Shown piece after piece: positions 15,090 through 23,043 of a stretch of 32,021 bases of DNA. The stretch's first letter is position 1. Every line of letters begins with the position of its first letter. A model generated the notes under the pieces. It searched no databases. It had not been told where the DNA came from and saw only the letters and a program-made list of their open reading frames with translations. The stretch lies in NCBI GenBank assembly GCA_005888115.1, contig VBKO01000059.1, positions 1 through 32,021 on the forward strand, given 5' to 3'. The DNA comes from Deltaproteobacteria bacterium (GTDB taxonomy: Bacteria; Myxococcota; Myxococcia; Myxococcales; 40CM-4-68-19). A program made the position numbers and the translations under genes.

Positions 15090-17297
15090 CTAGACCACGC
15101 TCAAGTGGGTCGCCAGGCGGTGGAACGAGAGGACGTCGTCCTCGTCGAGCAGCGCTACCGACATGTCGTCCGCGACGGCGGCGAGCTTGGGGGGCCCGGA
15201 GGCGAGCCGCGCCAGCTCGTGCCCCGAGGCGGTCTCGCAGAGCAGCACGCCTCCGCGGCGCAGCAGGGCCACCCCGCGCTGAAGGAGGGCGCGTTCCGCG
15301 GGAGAGTCTCCCTCCGGCTCGAGCTGCCAGGCGATGCGCCCGCGCTCGTCGATGCGCGCCGCCGCGCCGCCGGGGCCGGTCGCGATCAGCGCTTGTTCAT
15401 CCGCTACGAGCAGGGCGTGCCCGGGGAAGGGCAGAGCCGTGGAGAACCGGCGCGTGCCGTCGCCCAGCCGCGCCGCGGTCAGCTCGCGCCTCCGCTCCCC
15501 CGAGACGATCAGCGCCGAGTCGGTCCATACGCAGAGCGCCGCCTCGCTTCCCTGCGGCAGCGGGCGCTCCCACAGCACCCGGCCCGAGTGTGGATCGATG
15601 GCGATGAGCAGATTGGCGGGCCGGGCGCCGCCGCACAGGGCCACGAGCCGGCCCGGCGACGACGCGAGCGCCAGCACGCGGGCGCGGCGCTTCCACAGCG
15701 GCCGCCCGTCGGCCGCGTCGAGGGCGGTGAGCACTCCGCGGCCGGCGCAGGCGAGAACGCCCTCGGCGTGGATCGCTTCGGTCGGCGCCCCGCCGGGGAG
15801 CCGCGACCTCCACGCTTGCGTGCCGGCATCGGAGAAGCGCTCCAGGCCGGACGTCGAGGCCCTGATCACTCCTCCAGGCAGGGCCCACAGCTCGGCTGCG
15901 GCCGGCATGCGGCGCCGCCAGCGCGCAGCGCCGGTGAGGGGATCGATCCGCGCGAGCGAGTCGGCCCCGGAGACGAACAGGTCGTCGCCGTTCCACGCCC
16001 GCACGGCGAAGCGGCACGGCTCCTCGAACAGCGTGCGGCCCGAGGCGGCGTCGCGGCCGACCGCGTGGTGCAGCCCGACCGTGACCACAACGCCGGGAGA
16101 GGGCCAGATCGCTCCGGGCCGCTCCTCGGCCGGAGCGCGCCAGCCCTGGCGGTAGACCAGCCGGCGGATGCGCCCGTGCGAGAGCGGTGGCTGCGGCGCC
16201 CGCACGGCTTTCGGCGGGGGCGGCGCGGCGACCACCTCGGGCGAGCGGCGCAGCTCGCCGGAGGCCAGCTCGGCGCAGTGCCGGGCCAGGCGCGCCGCCG
16301 TGGCGCGCAAGTCCCGGAGCGGGTCGTCGGATTCCACGGGCCGGCCGGCGAGCTTTTGCGCCTTCTCGGCATAGGCCCGGGCCGCGCCGGCGAGGGCCAG
16401 CGCGAGCGCCGCCGGCGCGACGGCGGCCGGCGCGCGCCAGCCGGGAGCGCGCACCTCGTCTCTCGTCAGGTCGCAGGTCAGCTCGATCGAGGCGAAGCGG
16501 AGCTGGAACGCGGGCTCGCCCGCCTCCCACGCCCGCACCAGCGCCTCCGCCTCGCGCACCAGGTTCCTCAGCGCGAGATAGACCGGCCCTTCCGATTGCA
16601 GCGCGGGCGCGCCGGCGAACCGCAGCGCGACCGCGCCCGATCCGAGCAGAGGAGCCAGCTGGGCTTGCGGCACCTCGGTGCGATCCGCGAGCCGCGCCGC
16701 CGCCGCTGCCGGGACCTGCACCTCGCAGCGGACTGCGCCTCGCCCGGACCGCGCCACGAACGACCGCCCCTCCGCATGCGGCCACGCCGGCGCCCCGGTG
16801 CGGCCAGCGGGCGGCCGCGGTGAGGCCCCGCGCAGGCGCCGCAGGAGAGGCGAGTGGACGAGCGCGGGGCTGATGCGGACGAGGTCCGCCGCCAGGCTCC
16901 GCGCCGCGGCGGCCGCCGCGGACCACAGCCGTCCCGAGTCCAAGAGCAGGCCGGAGGCGAGCATCCGGGCCGGGGGCGCGAGCGTCACCAGCGAAAGCAG
17001 GACGTCGGGGCCGCGCGCCTCCAGCACCAGCTCGGTGGGTCCCCGGCCGACGGTCGCCTGCGCCGCCGCGCTTCCCTCGCCCAGGTGCCGTAGCGCCGCG
17101 AGGAGCTCGTCGACCGCCACCAGCACCTCGGCCTCTCCCACGCCGGCGGCGATGTCCACTCCGTCCACCTCGATGCCAACCACATCGAGGATTCCGCCGC
17201 CGTCGAAACTGCGGGCGCCTGGCGGCGACAGCGCCCGCAGCTCGTCGAGGTAGCCGGGGTTCAGGCGCCACGAGCGGCCGGGGCGGATGCGGATCAC
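15090..17297 (-). CDS. PQQ-type beta-propeller repeat protein with unrecognised N-terminal half
   Basis: A 735-aa protein with no signal peptide. The C-terminal part (about 370-735) has repeated blades of the PQQ-binding-like/outer-membrane-assembly propeller type, e.g. VSGADSLARIDPLTGAARW, LTALDAADGRPLWKR and LIAIDPHSGRVLWERP. The N-terminal 370 residues are rich in Ala, Arg and Leu and match no family I can name; they contain VGIEVDGVDIAAGVGEAEVL and ELTCDLTRDEV. GTG 17297 is the only early start and lacks a good ribosome site. Such propellers usually act as interaction scaffolds. Without an export signal, the usual BamB-like or dehydrogenase roles are unlikely. Confidence 0.72.
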   Translation of the reverse strand: MIRIRPGRSWRLNPGYLDELRALSPPGARSFDGGGILDVVGIEVDGVDIAAGVGEAEVLVAVDELLAALRHLGEGSAAAQATVGRGPTELVLEARGPDVLLSLVTLAPPARMLASGLLLDSGRLWSAAAAAARSLAADLVRISPALVHSPLLRRLRGASPRPPAGRTGAPAWPHAEGRSFVARSGRGAVRCEVQVPAAAAARLADRTEVPQAQLAPLLGSGAVALRFAGAPALQSEGPVYLALRNLVREAEALVRAWEAGEPAFQLRFASIELTCDLTRDEVRAPGWRAPAAVAPAALALALAGAARAYAEKAQKLAGRPVESDDPLRDLRATAARLARHCAELASGELRRSPEVVAAPPPPKAVRAPQPPLSHGRIRRLVYRQGWRAPAEERPGAIWPSPGVVVTVGLHHAVGRDAASGRTLFEEPCRFAVRAWNGDDLFVSGADSLARIDPLTGAARWRRRMPAAAELWALPGGVIRASTSGLERFSDAGTQAWRSRLPGGAPTEAIHAEGVLACAGRGVLTALDAADGRPLWKRRARVLALASSPGRLVALCGGARPANLLIAIDPHSGRVLWERPLPQGSEAALCVWTDSALIVSGERRRELTAARLGDGTRRFSTALPFPGHALLVADEQALIATGPGGAAARIDERGRIAWQLEPEGDSPAERALLQRGVALLRRGGVLLCETASGHELARLASGPPKLAAVADDMSVALLDEDDVLSFHRLATHLSVV

Positions 17298-17347
17298 GGG
17301 CCGCTAGAGTACAGCCGAAGGCCGTTTGCGCCCTGAAAAACACAGGT

Positions 17348-17363
17348 CCGCCGGGTCCGGCGG
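17348..17363. promoter_or_regulatory. Inverted repeat between divergent genes
   Basis: CCGCCGG, GT, CCGGCGG form a perfect 7-bp inverted repeat between the GTG of the beta-propeller gene and the -35 box of the HARE gene. It could be an operator, but GC-rich DNA gives such repeats by chance. Confidence 0.25.
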
Positions 17364-17374
17364 CGGCTGTCGCG

Positions 17375-17403
17375 TTGACACCGGGGCGTAGAATCTTTAC
17401 AGT
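17375..17403 (+). promoter_or_regulatory. Sigma-70-type promoter of the HARE-HTH gene
   Basis: A perfect TTGACA (17375-17380), a 17-bp spacer and TACAGT (17398-17403, four of six consensus bases) lie in an unusually AT-rich stretch. Transcription would start near 17410 and give a leader of about 60 bases. It is the best housekeeping-type promoter I found in the window. Confidence 0.55.
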
Positions 17404-17470
17404 TCCGCGCCTTTTTCCACCGGCCCAAGGGAAGCTTCCATAGCCCCGCGGGCAACTGGAGCGGTTCGAC

Positions 17471-18979
17471 ATGACGTTCACGGAAGCCGCCGTCGAGGTG
17501 CTACGGCGCGCCGGAAAGCCCCTGCATTACAAGGACATCGCAGACGTCGCGGTCCGCGAGAACCTGCTCAGCCACGTCGGGCAGGATCCGGAGGTGACGA
17601 TGGGCCAGCGCCTGGCGGCGATGGCCAAGCGCGACGACGATCGCAAGGTGATTGCCGTGGCGCCCGAGGGGACCTTCGCGCTCATCGAGTGGAGCGTCCC
17701 CTTGGAGCAGGTGGTCGAGCCGGTCGCGCCGCCGCTCCATCCGATCGACGACGGCGTGACGCTCTACCGGCAGCGAGAGCGCGAGCCCCGGCCCATCAAT
17801 GCGCAGGCGCGCCGCCGGATCGAGGCGCTGCAGCCCGGCGCCGAGGATGAGGAGGAGGACAGGAAGCGCGGGCAGCGCCGCTTCCCGCCGCCGGCCGAGG
17901 TCGTCTTCGAGTGGCTCGCGCAGCGCCAGTCGGGCGCGCCCATCTCGGAGCTGTCGGACGCGCTGTTCAAGAAGAACCTGCTCAGCGAAGCCCTGGTACG
18001 CGATCACGCTTCCTTGATTCAGGCGCTGCTGGAGGACAACCGGCGGCGCACGGAAGCGGGGCGCAAGCCTGCCTTCATCGTCGACGGAGAGCGGGTGACG
18101 CTGGTCGAATTCCCGGCGCCGTCCGAGCTGCCCGATGAGGCGCGCACCTCGCACACCAGCCTCGGGCGCCCGATGTCCGCCGCGCAGCTGGTCGCCGAAG
18201 GGCGGCGCGCGGTGGTGCGCGCGCTCCGGCGCAGGCTGGCGGAGCTGGAGACCAGCTCGTTCGAGGCGCTCTGCAGCAGCCTGCTGGAGAAGATGGGCAT
18301 GCGCGACGTGCGCGTGGCCAAGCGGAGCAAGGAAGGGCCGCTCTACCTGGCGCGGCAGCGGCGCGGCGTCGAGGCCGGCCGCGATGCGCGCGCCGAAGCC
18401 TCGGCCGCGGGCCAGCCGCCCGTCGCGCTCTACGCGGGCGACGCGCTCGCCGAGGAGCTGGTGGCCCTGCGCGTGGGTGTCACGGTGCAGGTAGTGGAGC
18501 TCGCCGACGTGGACGAAGCCTTCTTCGCCTCGGCCGCCAAGGGCGTTCCGTCGCATCGCGACCGCCGCGAACGTTCCGAGGAGCGCATCGAACGGGCCGA
18601 ACCCGCGGAGCCCATTCCCGCGGAGAGGCCGGCGCCCGAGCCTGAAGCGCAGCCGGTCGCCGAGGCGGTCCCACCGGCGGAGACACCGCTTCCCCCCGCC
18701 GCGGCCGCAGTACCGCCCGCCGCCGGCGCGGAGGCGGCGCCGCAACCCCCGGAAGGTGAGGATCGCGAGGCACGGCGCCGCGCCCGCCGCGGCGACGATC
18801 GGCCCACGCGGGCGACCAGCGCGGCGGAACAGGCGTGGGGGCAGCCCATCGGCACGCCGCGGCTCACCCCTGCTCCCGCTCCTGTGGTGGTCGAGCCCAC
18901 TCCGGTCGCCGAGCCCACCACACCCGAGCCTGCTCCGCCCCCCGCCGGCGAGGACGAGCCGCCCGGCGAGCACGATTAG
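17471..18979 (+). CDS. HARE-HTH domain protein with degenerate Mrr-like region and disordered tail
   Basis: A 502-aa protein. Residues 1-75 (MTFTEAAVEVLRRAGKPLHY, then KDIADVAVRENLLS) match the HARE-HTH winged helix, found in ASXL proteins, RNA polymerase delta subunit and some restriction enzymes. A second helix-turn-helix-like unit spans about 135-215. Residues 230-350 resemble the start of an Mrr-type nuclease fold (LAELETSSFEALCSSLLEKM followed by GMRDVRVAKRS). The expected DGGID catalytic stretch is instead KEGPLYLARQ, so nuclease activity is unlikely. The last 150 residues are a Pro/Ala/Glu-rich, probably disordered tail. A promoter lies upstream and a terminator hairpin directly downstream, so it is a single-gene unit. 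Likely role: DNA or RNA polymerase binding, possibly sensing modified DNA (inference). Confidence 0.78.
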   Translation: MTFTEAAVEVLRRAGKPLHYKDIADVAVRENLLSHVGQDPEVTMGQRLAAMAKRDDDRKVIAVAPEGTFALIEWSVPLEQVVEPVAPPLHPIDDGVTLYRQREREPRPINAQARRRIEALQPGAEDEEEDRKRGQRRFPPPAEVVFEWLAQRQSGAPISELSDALFKKNLLSEALVRDHASLIQALLEDNRRRTEAGRKPAFIVDGERVTLVEFPAPSELPDEARTSHTSLGRPMSAAQLVAEGRRAVVRALRRRLAELETSSFEALCSSLLEKMGMRDVRVAKRSKEGPLYLARQRRGVEAGRDARAEASAAGQPPVALYAGDALAEELVALRVGVTVQVVELADVDEAFFASAAKGVPSHRDRRERSEERIERAEPAEPIPAERPAPEPEAQPVAEAVPPAETPLPPAAAAVPPAAGAEAAPQPPEGEDREARRRARRGDDRPTRATSAAEQAWGQPIGTPRLTPAPAPVVVEPTPVAEPTTPEPAPPPAGEDEPPGEHD

Positions 18980-19019
18980 TCGCCGCCGAAAGGGCGGCGC
19001 TACGCTTTTCACAGCGCGG
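18974..19019 (+). repeat. Copy 2 of the repeated intergenic hairpin-plus-motif element
   Basis: This copy starts at the stop codon of the HARE gene and contains AGTCGCCG, a short spacer, GGCGGCGC, three bases, GCTTTTCACAGC, one base and CGG. It matches copy 1 (minus strand, 10322-10367) over 27 ungapped bases with four differences, plus the AGTCGCCG block. It lies about 80 bp upstream of the HEAT-repeat gene. Confidence 0.55.
18981..19009 (+). terminator. Intrinsic terminator of the HARE-HTH gene
   Basis: CGCCGCC and GGCGGCG form a 7-bp stem around GAAAG, followed after six bases by TTTT. It begins two bases past the TAG stop. It coincides with part of repeat copy 2. Confidence 0.55.
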
Positions 19020-19095
19020 ACGGTATGCGAGGCGTCCTGACCGCTGCCGTGTCCTCTTTGACCCTGCGGGCATCACCCTCTAGCATCCGCGACGG

Positions 19096-20007
19096 ATGCT
19101 CCTCTCCCGCGCCAAGGTACTCGCGGCCTGCGCCGCTGCGCTGTCCTGCAACCGGCTGCCGCCGGGCGCGGTCGCCGTGGGGACGTTGTCGGTGTCCGAC
19201 GGCAATCTCGCCCGCGTCCCTGAGCTGGGCATGCCCGCGGACCAGGTGCGCAAGGAGATGAAAGCGGCGCTGGAGAGGACGCGGCACTTCGCCGTGCGCG
19301 AGGGCGCCACCGCACGCGTGCGGCTGGACCTCGAGTCAGCGCGCCGCCTGGCCGGGGGGGAAGGCGCCGCCGCCGACGTGCAGCTCGTCCTCGAGCTCAC
19401 CGCGGCCTCGCCGGAAGGAGAGCCGGAGCGGACCGTCTCCGAGGGCGCGGGCCGCGCCGCAAGCGCGGCGGACGCCGGAACGGAGGCCAATGCGCGGCTG
19501 GCTGCCTTCGAGAGCGCGCTGCGAGGCGCGCTGGACGACGCGGCCCGCGGGCTCGCCTGGCAGCTCGAGTCGCGGCGCAAGACGGACGACGAGCTGTCGC
19601 GGGACCTGGCCGACGTCGATCCGCGCGTGCGCGACTACGCCATCCGGGCGCTGGCCGACCGGCGCAGCCCCGCGGTCGTGCCGCAGCTCATCGCGCGGCT
19701 GGAAGACGACAACCCCGCCGTCGCGCTGCGCGCGGTGGGCGCGTTGGTGGCCATCGGCGATCGGCGCGCGGTGGAGCCGCTCATCGAGATGACGCGCAAG
19801 CGGCCGCCGCAGCTCGTTGCGCAGGTGCTCTACGCGCTGGCCAGCCTGGGAGGCCCCACCGCCGAGGCGTTCCTCTACACGCTGGAGAGCGGCGCGCCGG
19901 ACGACGAGGTGCGCCGCGCCGCGAACGAAGCGCTCGCGGAGCTGCGCCGCAAGCGCGACGAGGCCAGCGCCCACGACGCCAACCCGACGCGCCCGAGGTC
20001 CCATTGA
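19096..20007 (+). CDS. HEAT-repeat lipoprotein
   Basis: A 303-aa protein with a very short export signal MLLSRAKVLAAC, where LAAC fits a lipobox; a second candidate, ALSC at 18, fits less well. Residues 20-155 form a domain I do not recognise. Residues about 165-285 are HEAT/PBS-lyase-type helical repeats: DPRVRDYAIRALADRRSPAV, DNPAVALRAVGALVAIGDRR, PQLVAQVLYALASLGG, DDEVRRAANEALAELRRK. These repeats usually mediate protein binding. It is the first gene of a chain in which the next gene's TTG start overlaps its stop and the ATP-grasp gene follows with another overlap. It probably sits on the inner or outer membrane facing the periplasm; function unknown. Confidence 0.75.
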   Translation: MLLSRAKVLAACAAALSCNRLPPGAVAVGTLSVSDGNLARVPELGMPADQVRKEMKAALERTRHFAVREGATARVRLDLESARRLAGGEGAAADVQLVLELTAASPEGEPERTVSEGAGRAASAADAGTEANARLAAFESALRGALDDAARGLAWQLESRRKTDDELSRDLADVDPRVRDYAIRALADRRSPAVVPQLIARLEDDNPAVALRAVGALVAIGDRRAVEPLIEMTRKRPPQLVAQVLYALASLGGPTAEAFLYTLESGAPDDEVRRAANEALAELRRKRDEASAHDANPTRPRSH

Positions 20008-20558
20008 AGCGGTTCGTCCTCCTCCTGCTGGCGCTCGTCTCCTGCAAGACTGCCGAGACTCGCGACAAGCCCGCCGCATCGCCGGGCGTCGATCCGGCGA
20101 TCTACTATCCCCTCGCGGTGGGCAACTCCTGGACCTACGAGTACACGCCCGGCGCCCGGCGCGAGACCATCCAGATCGTCGCCCGCGACGGGCCCTGGTT
20201 CGTCGACGACCATCGGGGCCGCGTGCGGGCCGACTCGGAAGGCGTCCGCGACGCCGACCAGTATCTTCTCCATGCGCCGCTCACCGCGGGTGCCCACTGG
20301 ACCGCGGTGCAAAATCTGGTCGTCCAGCACTTCACCGTCTCCGCGGTCGACGCCACGGTGAAGACGCGCGCGGGAGCCTTCAGCAAGTGCGTGGTAGTGC
20401 GCAACGAGTCGCCGCTCCCGCAGGGGGCCGGCAAGTTCGTCACCGAATGGACCTACGCGCCGAACGTGGGGCTGGTGCAAGTCCGCACCCAGACCGTGTC
20501 GACCCGCGGCACGCAGGAGCAGTCGCGGCTGGACCTGGCGGCCTACCGCGTGCAGTGA
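20004..20558 (+). CDS. Small lipoprotein, second gene of the HEAT/ATP-grasp operon
   Basis: A 184-aa protein with a clear lipoprotein signal, MKRFVLLLLALVSC (lipobox LVSC). The mature part begins with an acidic/polar stretch and then YYPLAVGNSWTYEY, a phrase seen in many secreted proteins of unknown function with a single beta-rich domain. The rest alternates strand-like segments without recognisable catalytic residues. The start is a TTG at 20004 that overlaps the upstream TGA stop; GAGG lies five bases upstream and no better start exists. Its own stop overlaps the GTG of the ATP-grasp gene (GTGA). Function unknown. Confidence 0.78.
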   Translation: MKRFVLLLLALVSCKTAETRDKPAASPGVDPAIYYPLAVGNSWTYEYTPGARRETIQIVARDGPWFVDDHRGRVRADSEGVRDADQYLLHAPLTAGAHWTAVQNLVVQHFTVSAVDATVKTRAGAFSKCVVVRNESPLPQGAGKFVTEWTYAPNVGLVQVRTQTVSTRGTQEQSRLDLAAYRVQ

Positions 20559-21745
20559 GCTCGGGAACGGACGTGGAGGCGCGAGCTGCGCGGGCGGTGG
20601 TGCTCGGTCTGGGGATCAACGGCCTTGGCGTCGTCCGCGCACTGGGCCGCGCGGGTATTCCGGTGTTGGGAGCGTGGACGGGACGGGACGAGGCAGGTCG
20701 TCTCTCCCGCTACTCCCGCCCGGTGCGGCTGACCGCCCAGCGCTCCGGCCTGGCTCTCGACGATCTGCTGCACGCGCTGGGCGGCGCCACCGATCGCCCG
20801 GCGTTGTTCGCGACCTGCGACGCCGACGCGGCCTGGATCAACGAGCAGCAGCAGTTGTTGCAGGGGCATTTCCGTTTCCACGCGATCGAGCGCGACCTGT
20901 TCCGGCGGCTCGAATCGAAGCGTGGAATCGTCGAGCTCCTCCGCGAGCAGCGGATCGAAGCGCCGCGCACCGAGCACTTCGAGTCCTTGCAACAGCTCGA
21001 GGAGCGGGCGTCGGCACTGCCGGTTCCCGTCCTGGTCAAGCCCGTCGACACGTACCGCCGGACGTTGCCGGCCGGCGCCAAGAACGAGCTGTTTTCCGAT
21101 CGCGTTTCGCTGCTCGCATTCGTCCGCTCGCATCCGGCGCATGTGCCCGACATGGTCTTCCAGGAAGTGGTCCCGAGCGGCGACGGCCACATCCACTTCT
21201 GCACCGTCCTGATGGACGCCTCGGGGAGCCCCGTGCTCCGCTACACCGGTCGGAAGCTGCGGCAATACAAGCCGGACTACGGCGTGACCTGCTTCGGTGT
21301 CAGCGAGTGGAACGCCGAGGTCGCCGACATCGCGACTCGCTTCCTGCAAGGGATCGGCTACCGCGGCCTCTGCACGCTCGAGTTCGCGCATCACCGCGGC
21401 ACCGGACGATACCTGCTCCTGGAAGCAAATCCGCGCAGCTACTACCCGAACGCGCTCGCCACCGCTAGCGGGCTCAACTTCCCGCTGGCGGAATACCGGC
21501 TCTTGATGGGTGAGGCCCTGCCGGCTCCTGCCCGCCAGAAAGACGGCGTGCACTGGATCGATTTTCCTCGCGATCTCGGCTCGTTCTACCGGAAGATGCG
21601 CGCGGGCCAGGTGACCACGGCCGCCTGGATGCGCTCGCTATCGAAGGCGCGGTCGTTCGCATCCTTCGCCATCGACGATCCCGCGCCCTGGCTCGACGAG
21701 TCGTTCGCGCTGCTCGCGCGGGTGCTCACGTTCCCCTTCCGCTGA
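20555..21745 (+). CDS. ATP-grasp carboxylate-amine ligase-like protein
   Basis: A protein of about 396 aa. Residues 14-45 (AVVLGLGINGLGVVRALGRA, then GIPVLG) form the pre-ATP-grasp Rossmann-like domain of COG3919-type predicted carboligases. The ATP-grasp region includes PVPVLVKPVDTYRR (ATP-binding lysine) and MVFQEVVPSGDGHIHF. It ends in metal-binding acid/Asn residues at LCTLEF and YLLLEANPRSYY. Such enzymes activate a carboxylate as acyl-phosphate and join it to an amine, often in peptide, cell-wall or polysaccharide modification. The start is uncertain: GTG 20555 overlaps the previous stop, GTG 20573 is an alternative. Its last 20 bases overlap a convergent glycosyltransferase gene. The substrate is unknown. 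Confidence 0.83.
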   Translation: MSSGTDVEARAARAVVLGLGINGLGVVRALGRAGIPVLGAWTGRDEAGRLSRYSRPVRLTAQRSGLALDDLLHALGGATDRPALFATCDADAAWINEQQQLLQGHFRFHAIERDLFRRLESKRGIVELLREQRIEAPRTEHFESLQQLEERASALPVPVLVKPVDTYRRTLPAGAKNELFSDRVSLLAFVRSHPAHVPDMVFQEVVPSGDGHIHFCTVLMDASGSPVLRYTGRKLRQYKPDYGVTCFGVSEWNAEVADIATRFLQGIGYRGLCTLEFAHHRGTGRYLLLEANPRSYYPNALATASGLNFPLAEYRLLMGEALPAPARQKDGVHWIDFPRDLGSFYRKMRAGQVTTAAWMRSLSKARSFASFAIDDPAPWLDESFALLARVLTFPFR

Positions 21746-22856
21746 GCCGTCCGCGCAGGACCTCGTCGTAGACGGCAGCGTAGCGGGACACCATCTCGTC
21801 GCGCGAATAGAGCCGCGCCCGGTCTCGCGCGGCTCCACCCATCGCCGCACGCAGGCCGGCATCCGTGGCCAGGGAGCGGATGGCGCGCCCGAGCGCGTTG
21901 CGATCTCCGGGCGGAACCAGCACTCCGGCGCCAGATCCGGCGAGCACCTCGGGCACGCCACCGACCGAGGTGGCGACGACGGGCAGCCCGCAGCTCATCG
22001 CTTCGAGCAGCGCCAGGGGAAGGCCCTCGCCGGCGCTGGAGAGCACGAAGAGATCGGCCGCGCCGAGCCAGTCAGCCACGTCCTGCCGGTATCCCAGGAA
22101 GAAAACCCGCCGCTCGACGCCGAGCCGCGCGGCTTGCCTGCCCAGCTCCTGCGCCAGGCTGCCGCTGCCGAGGACCGCGGCGCAGACCGGGCGCGGCGTT
22201 CCGTCCAGGAGCGACAACGCGTCGATGAGCAGGGCGTGGTCCTTGATCGGCTCCAACCGGCCTACGGACACGACCAGGACCTCGTCCGTGAGGCCGAGGG
22301 CGGCGCGGACTTCTTCGCGCGAGCGCCTGCGGGCGGGAACGGGCGCGACGCCGTTGTGAATGACCTCGGGCGCCGTGCCCAGCGCCAGCAGGTTTCGGAG
22401 GTGCAGGGCGGCCGCGCCCGATACCGCGGTGACTCGCGCGGTCCGTCGCGCACACCACCGGTCCACGAACGTCCGCCAGCGCGGCTGCCGCGCGTGGCGC
22501 CCGTGCTCGGTGTACACGAGCGCGTCCGTGCGGAGGACGGCACAGGCCACCGCTGCCGGGCGCCAGGCGCCGCTGTGTGCATGGACGACGGCGGGGCCGA
22601 ATTCGCGGAGTCGGGCAATCAGCCGGACGGGGAGCCCGGGGACCCGAAGCGGCGCGTCGCGACAATTCGACACCGGGATTCCGGCGCGGCGCAGCTCGTC
22701 CGCGTGAATTCCGATCTTGGTCGTGCAAAAGACTGCGGGCTCATAGCGCCGCCCGGGAAGCGCCTGGGCCAGATCGGCCACCACGCGCTCCAGGCCACCG
22801 GGTCCGAGCCCGGGCAGCACCAAGGCGATGCGGGGGCTGCGAGGGAGCGCCGCCAC
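21726..22856 (-). CDS. Glycosyltransferase family 4
   Basis: A 376-aa GT-B glycosyltransferase. The N-terminus has the glycine-rich loop VLPGLGPGGLERVVADLAQ. The C-terminal half has VSVGRLEPIKDHALLIDAL and the donor-site signature SSAGEGLPLALLEAMSCGLP followed by VVATSVGGVPEVL. VVHAHSGAWRPA sits at the domain interface. This is the WaaG/PimA/exopolysaccharide type of retaining transferase. The start is a GTG at 22856 with a weak GGGGAA site. It converges on the ATP-grasp gene with a 20-bp overlap of coding ends. Together they may modify a surface sugar polymer, but the antisense arrangement means they are not co-transcribed. Confidence 0.88.
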   Translation of the reverse strand: MAALPRSPRIALVLPGLGPGGLERVVADLAQALPGRRYEPAVFCTTKIGIHADELRRAGIPVSNCRDAPLRVPGLPVRLIARLREFGPAVVHAHSGAWRPAAVACAVLRTDALVYTEHGRHARQPRWRTFVDRWCARRTARVTAVSGAAALHLRNLLALGTAPEVIHNGVAPVPARRRSREEVRAALGLTDEVLVVSVGRLEPIKDHALLIDALSLLDGTPRPVCAAVLGSGSLAQELGRQAARLGVERRVFFLGYRQDVADWLGAADLFVLSSAGEGLPLALLEAMSCGLPVVATSVGGVPEVLAGSGAGVLVPPGDRNALGRAIRSLATDAGLRAAMGGAARDRARLYSRDEMVSRYAAVYDEVLRGRLSGRGT

Positions 22857-22884
22857 GTTCCCCGGAGCATAGCCGGTCGTCAGG

Positions 22885-22992
22885 TCACTTGAGCCAGACC
22901 GACGCCTTCTTCGTCCCCACGCTGTCCGGGTACTGACGCGTGAGCGCTTCCGCGGTGTGCGCGAGTGCGCTCAACGTCCGCGGACCGGTCAA
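22885..22992 (-). CDS. Possible tiny ORF or gene remnant upstream of the glycosyltransferase
   Basis: On the minus strand a 35-residue frame from TTG 22992 ends ALTRQYPDSVGTKKASVWLK before a TGA. Third codon positions are mostly G or C as in real genes here, and the composition is ordinary for a protein. There is a stop just upstream, no good ribosome site and no known family. It could be the C-terminal remnant of a lost gene, a leader ORF for the glycosyltransferase, or chance. Confidence 0.22.
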   Translation of the reverse strand: MTGPRTLSALAHTAEALTRQYPDSVGTKKASVWLK

Positions 22993-23043
22993 TGAGTGCG
23001 GCTACGGCGATCCCATCGCCCACCTCTGTGCTACACCCGCCGG

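Noticed and set aside
17389-17394. TAGAAT as -10 box for the TTGACA at 17375
   Set aside because: The spacer would be only 8 bp. TACAGT at 17398 gives the usual 17 bp.
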